Positions 19,281 through 21,325 of a DNA stretch of 21,325 bases are shown here, in pieces. Every line of letters begins with the position of its first letter. Positions within the stretch are counted from its first letter, which is position 1. Source of the stretch: a virus. The notes beneath the pieces are model-generated. The model had not been told where the DNA came from. It did no database searches and worked only from the letters and a program-made list of their open reading frames with translations. The translations under genes were made by a program, and so were the position numbers. The stretch spans positions 1 through 21,325 of the IMG/VR virus record IMGVR_UViG_3300036860_000031. The stretch is one strand, 5' to 3'.

Positions 19281-20509
19281 GCGTCCATCTCCATCAACCT
19301 TCGCCCGATCCACTCGGCGATCTGGGGGACGACGGCATTGCCGAGTCCTCTAAGTCGGTCCATTCGAGAGGGAACCCCCTTGGAGATCCTCGGTACCCCA
19401 GGCCACTCGCTCACGAACGGTCCTCCACCAAGAGCCATTCCGACCCATGCTTGATCTTCTTCAGATAGGGACTGCCATGCCGCCGCTGTCGGCTGGCGTG
19501 GGTCGGACAGAGCCCCAACTTGCGAGCAGGTTTGTCGCAGACCTTGCATGAACCGAGCCGCTTCCAGGCTCGCTTGCCCGTCTCCCAATGGGTGCGGGTG
19601 TGGCAGGCGGGGCAGAGCGTTCGCAAGTTGTCGGGTGAGTTGTTCATCCGATCCTCGTCCATGTGATGCAGTCCCAACCTCGGTCCATGCGAACCACACC
19701 GCTCGCAAGCAGTCTTCTGATTGGCGAGGCGTACCGCCCGTGGAATCCACTCGGTGACCGCCATCTACACCTCCGTCCAACCCTTCGGAAATCCCATCAA
19801 CCATTCGACGAATGTCGGATTCAGTTGTCCACCAACCTCCGTCCGAAGGTTCGGGCCTCCGTCCCTGCCCGAAGATTCCGGGCCGCCCTTGCCATCGCTC
19901 TCGGTCGGCGTCGGCCACGCTCGTACCCAACGATCTAGGCTGACGCTCTTGTTCGTCTCGTAGTTCAATACCTCGGTTGAGGTTGATTTCCGTTCGATGT
20001 GATCCGAGGCCGTTGGCGTCGGGACGTGATGAGTCGGCTTGATAGGCAATGACGAAGACCCGGTAACGGAGGTGAGGGGCACCGACGGCTGCCGCCGGGA
20101 TGCAATCCCATTCTGTGTCGTACCCGCTCGCGGCCAGGTCTCCGAGTACGTCGCCCATTCCTCGAGCAAGGAGACCTGGAACGTTCTCCACAAGGACGTA
20201 TAGGGGTCGTAGTACGCGAACGATCCGAGCGAACTCGGGCCAGAGCCATCGTTCGTCGTCCTGTCCACGGCGTTTGCCGGCGAGGGAGACGGGCTGACAA
20301 GGAAATCCCCCGCAGATGAGGTCAACGGGATCGAGAAATGCCGCGGATGTTTCCCGGATATCTCCGAATCGGGGGACATCGGGCCAATGTCGTTCGAGGA
20401 CTGCTCGGCACCACTCATCGATCTCGACCTGCCAGGCACAAGTCATCCCAGCGCGTTCGAGGCCGAGATCTAAGCCGCCGATGCCCGAGAACAGGGAGCC
20501 GAAGCGCAT
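19277..20509 (-). CDS. DNA (cytosine-5-)-methyltransferase, Dcm-like
   Basis: A complete 410-aa C5-cytosine methyltransferase. Motif I is FGSLFSGIGGLDLGLERAGM (residues about 3-22), motif IV GGFPCQP with the catalytic Cys71, motif VI ENVPG (108-112), motif VIII GAPHLRYRVFVIA (the Q-x-R-x-R element is here H-L-R-Y-R), and motifs IX/X PSRMDRLRGLGNAVVPQIAE close to the end. The protein would methylate DNA to protect the phage from host restriction or to mark its own. The region between motif VIII and motif IX (about residues 160-370) is the variable target-recognition part; it is exactly where two other ORFs use another frame. It starts beside the upstream zinc gene's stop and ends with an ATGA overlap. 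Confidence 0.92.
   Translation of the reverse strand: MRFGSLFSGIGGLDLGLERAGMTCAWQVEIDEWCRAVLERHWPDVPRFGDIRETSAAFLDPVDLICGGFPCQPVSLAGKRRGQDDERWLWPEFARIVRVLRPLYVLVENVPGLLARGMGDVLGDLAASGYDTEWDCIPAAAVGAPHLRYRVFVIAYQADSSRPDANGLGSHRTEINLNRGIELRDEQERQPRSLGTSVADADRERWQGRPGIFGQGRRPEPSDGGWWTTESDIRRMVDGISEGLDGGVDGGHRVDSTGGTPRQSEDCLRAVWFAWTEVGTASHGRGSDEQLTRQLANALPRLPHPHPLGDGQASLEAARFMQGLRQTCSQVGALSDPRQPTAAAWQSLSEEDQAWVGMALGGGPFVSEWPGVPRISKGVPSRMDRLRGLGNAVVPQIAEWIGRRLMEMDA
19411..19764 (-). CDS. HNH endonuclease ORF nested in the methyltransferase gene (different frame)
   Basis: The 117-aa ORF is a complete HNH enzyme: CERCGSHGPRLGLHHMDEDR (zinc pair plus the HH), MNNSPDNLRTLCPACHTRTH with the Asn and second zinc pair, and a C-terminal zinc element CKVCDKPARKLGLCPTHASR ending in the R-R-H-G-S-P sequence known from phage HNH proteins. 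It starts at ATG 19764 with GGAGGT four bases upstream, one codon after the stop of the neighbouring 224-aa ORF in the same frame. It shares all of its DNA with residues 249-366 of the methyltransferase. Both readings look like real proteins. Confidence 0.75.
   Translation of the reverse strand: MAVTEWIPRAVRLANQKTACERCGSHGPRLGLHHMDEDRMNNSPDNLRTLCPACHTRTHWETGKRAWKRLGSCKVCDKPARKLGLCPTHASRQRRHGSPYLKKIKHGSEWLLVEDRS
19765..20439 (-). CDS. Phage protein ORF overprinted on the methyltransferase (LMGFPKGWTE family)
   Basis: In the same alternate frame as the HNH ORF, this 224-aa reading has phrases of an independent phage/bacterial family: SLWRTFQVSLLEEWATYSET, then WPRAGTTQNGIASRRQPSVP and LTSVTGSS, repeated PTPTASD/WPTPTESDGKGG, and the hallmark end LNPTFVEWLMGFPKGWTEV. 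It overlaps methyltransferase residues 24-248 in a +1 frame. Possible starts are GTG 20439 or ATG 20418 (AGGTCGAG upstream). It ends one base before the HNH ATG. Function is unknown; it may be a separate protein, or the family may exist because this frame of such genes is often long and open. Confidence 0.5.
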   Translation of the reverse strand: MPGRSRSMSGAEQSSNDIGPMSPDSEISGKHPRHFSIPLTSSAGDFLVSPSPSPANAVDRTTNDGSGPSSLGSFAYYDPYTSLWRTFQVSLLEEWATYSETWPRAGTTQNGIASRRQPSVPLTSVTGSSSLPIKPTHHVPTPTASDHIERKSTSTEVLNYETNKSVSLDRWVRAWPTPTESDGKGGPESSGRDGGPNLRTEVGGQLNPTFVEWLMGFPKGWTEV

Positions 20510-20830
20510 TCACGCATCCACCGTCTCTTCATCGGGGATCGGAACGTCAGCCTCGAGCTTCTCGTATCTACTCTCAAACTCACGTCCACGTAGCTGGGTG
20601 CTCTTGAGGTTGATATCAAGTGGATCGTCTTCCACGATTTCCAGCCACCGTTGAACGCGGGCTCGTTCCCATTCGATGGAATGGGTGTGCTTGCGCTTGC
20701 CCGTGATGCTTCCCCCTCGCTCTTCAGCCATACGGGAACATGCCCTACACCATCCGTTGTTGGGTACACGGCCTACCTCCTCGGTGTCGTGCCCCCGTTT
20801 GCAGAAACGTTCCCTTGGACGGCCTATCAC
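20510..20830 (-). CDS. Small zinc-binding protein, GTG start
   Basis: The 106-aa product starts at GTG 20830, overlapping the previous stop (GTGA). The N-terminus RPRERFCKRGHDTEEVGRVP with NNGWCRACSRM gives a C-x3-H ... C-x2-C zinc site of the type found in phage HNH-like proteins, though the H-N-H catalytic residues are not present. The second half is charged and helical (IEWERARVQRWLEIVEDDPL), ending in an acidic tail. It directly precedes the methyltransferase, so a DNA-targeting or regulatory partner is possible; this is inference. Confidence 0.68.
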   Translation of the reverse strand: MIGRPRERFCKRGHDTEEVGRVPNNGWCRACSRMAEERGGSITGKRKHTHSIEWERARVQRWLEIVEDDPLDINLKSTQLRGREFESRYEKLEADVPIPDEETVDA

Positions 20831-20988
20831 TTAGGCCTCACCAAGAGACGACCGCATTCATGCATGAAGGCACGGCCTTCCCGAGCAGCCTTAGCTGCTT
20901 CAACTCCATCGAAAGGCTTGGTACATGTTCCACAGAGATACCTACGCTCACGTTCTCGCTTCTGTTGGGCCGTCTCTTTCTTACTCAT
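20827..20988 (-). CDS. 53-aa zinc-ribbon-like protein, first gene of the operon
   Basis: I choose ATG 20988 (MSKKETAQQKRERERRYLCG) because a purine-rich GAAGAGAG lies about ten bases upstream; the further upstream ATG at 21012 has no SD. The sequence has a basic coiled start and C-G-T-C ... M-H-E-C, a possible zinc site, with an Ala/Glu-rich helix between. It overlaps the next gene by GTGA. It is the first coding sequence after the long leader, so it could be a regulator of the operon. Confidence 0.62.
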   Translation of the reverse strand: MSKKETAQQKRERERRYLCGTCTKPFDGVEAAKAAREGRAFMHECGRLLVRPK

Positions 20989-21325
20989 GGTTTTGTTTCT
21001 CTCTTCTGACATCCCGGGAGTGAGGGCTGGGGAGAGACGGGCCAAGGTTCGACCCGTCTGACATCCCGGTCGTTTCGGGAGGGTGTCTGACGGTCTCTCG
21101 GGAATTACTCGAGAGCAGGGCCGCTTTCGTATACCGCAGCGCTATCGAATGCTGACTGCCCGGGCCTGCTTGACCAGTCCGACTACGGTTCGGGGTAACA
21201 GGAAGTGACACCGTTCCCGGGCGACTTCGCCCTGTGGCCCCTTCGGGTTCACAGGATCGGGGCGTTAGGCTGGCCCTCACAGCAAGACGGTCGATTCTAG
21301 CATGTCAAAACTGACCGCTCACGGT
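20989..21325 (-). promoter_or_regulatory. Leader and control region of the minus-strand operon
   Basis: No convincing gene is seen in these 337 bases on either strand. On the minus strand TGCTAGAAT (extended -10, hexamer 21299-21294) follows TTTTGACA; a palindrome GTCAGTTTTGAC (21315-21304) overlaps it and could be an operator. The -35 box at the normal distance is poor. Further down are a perfect inverted repeat GGGCGA-CT-TCGCCC (21219-21232) and a 13-bp direct repeat TCTGACATCCCGG at 21005-21017 and 21057-21069. A leader of nearly 300 bases is predicted. Confidence 0.45.

Noticed and set aside
21030-21250. tRNA-like GGTTCGACCC and GGGTTCACAG segments
   Set aside because: The flanking bases do not pair as a T-stem and no acceptor or anticodon arms can be formed.
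20981-21280. 99-codon minus-strand ORF in the leader
   Set aside because: Low-complexity, Ser/Arg/Pro-rich sequence with no SD or motif, and it crosses the repeat region and the start of the first real gene.
1-21325. CRISPR array, integrase or attachment site
   Set aside because: No regularly spaced short repeats with unique spacers, no recombinase motif, and the only tandem repeats lie in the structural gene at 14101-14720.

Overview
The window is a GC-rich stretch of a tailed-phage (siphovirus, HK97-type capsid) genome or provirus. It reads almost entirely on the minus strand, so the biological order runs from about 21,300 down to 1. Long runs of genes overlap by ATGA or GTGA, Shine-Dalgarno (SD) sites are strong (AAGGAGG, GGAGGTG), GTG and TTG starts are common, and the coding is dense. 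Together with the RTX-type cargo gene and the GC content this suggests a high-GC bacterial host such as an actinobacterium, but nothing in the sequence fixes the host.

Layout in transcription order. (1) 21,325-20,989: non-coding leader with an extended -10 promoter, an operator-like palindrome and a 13-bp direct repeat. (2) 20,988-17,842: a tightly coupled cassette of small zinc-binding proteins, a C5-cytosine methyltransferase that carries two further protein-like ORFs in another frame, a PD-(D/E)XK-like nuclease, a coiled-coil protein, a 21-codon micro-ORF and a 59-aa zinc finger. (3) 17,711-13,609: an unusual block of exported or structural proteins (FN3-like, tail or decoration types, a tandem-repeat protein, a BppU-like protein) placed before the packaging genes. 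(4) 13,608-8,447: HNH, terminase large subunit, GTG-started portal, prohead protease and HK97 major capsid protein. (5) 8,380-2,179: head-tail joining proteins, a LAGLIDADG ORF, the tail tube, the tail assembly chaperone with its -1 frameshift extension, the tape measure, and minor tail proteins. (6) 1,696-1: a second LAGLIDADG ORF, an M15-peptidase endolysin and a string of small membrane proteins (lysis cassette). The only credible plus-strand gene is a secreted RTX-repeat protein at 1,849-2,106, with its own promoter and structured leader.

The standout locus is 19,277-20,509. One strand carries a complete Dcm-type methyltransferase. In a second frame of the same DNA lie a recognisable phage protein (ending in the motif NPTFVEWLMGFPKGWTEV) and, immediately after its stop codon, a complete HNH endonuclease with its own SD site. 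Other points of note are a tape-measure gene whose best start is a non-canonical ATC behind a perfect SD, a 17-bp motif shared by two distant leader regions, nested 60/165-bp repeats inside a structural gene, and four probable free-standing endonuclease ORFs. No integrase, repressor, replication gene, tRNA, CRISPR or recognisable small terminase is visible in the window.
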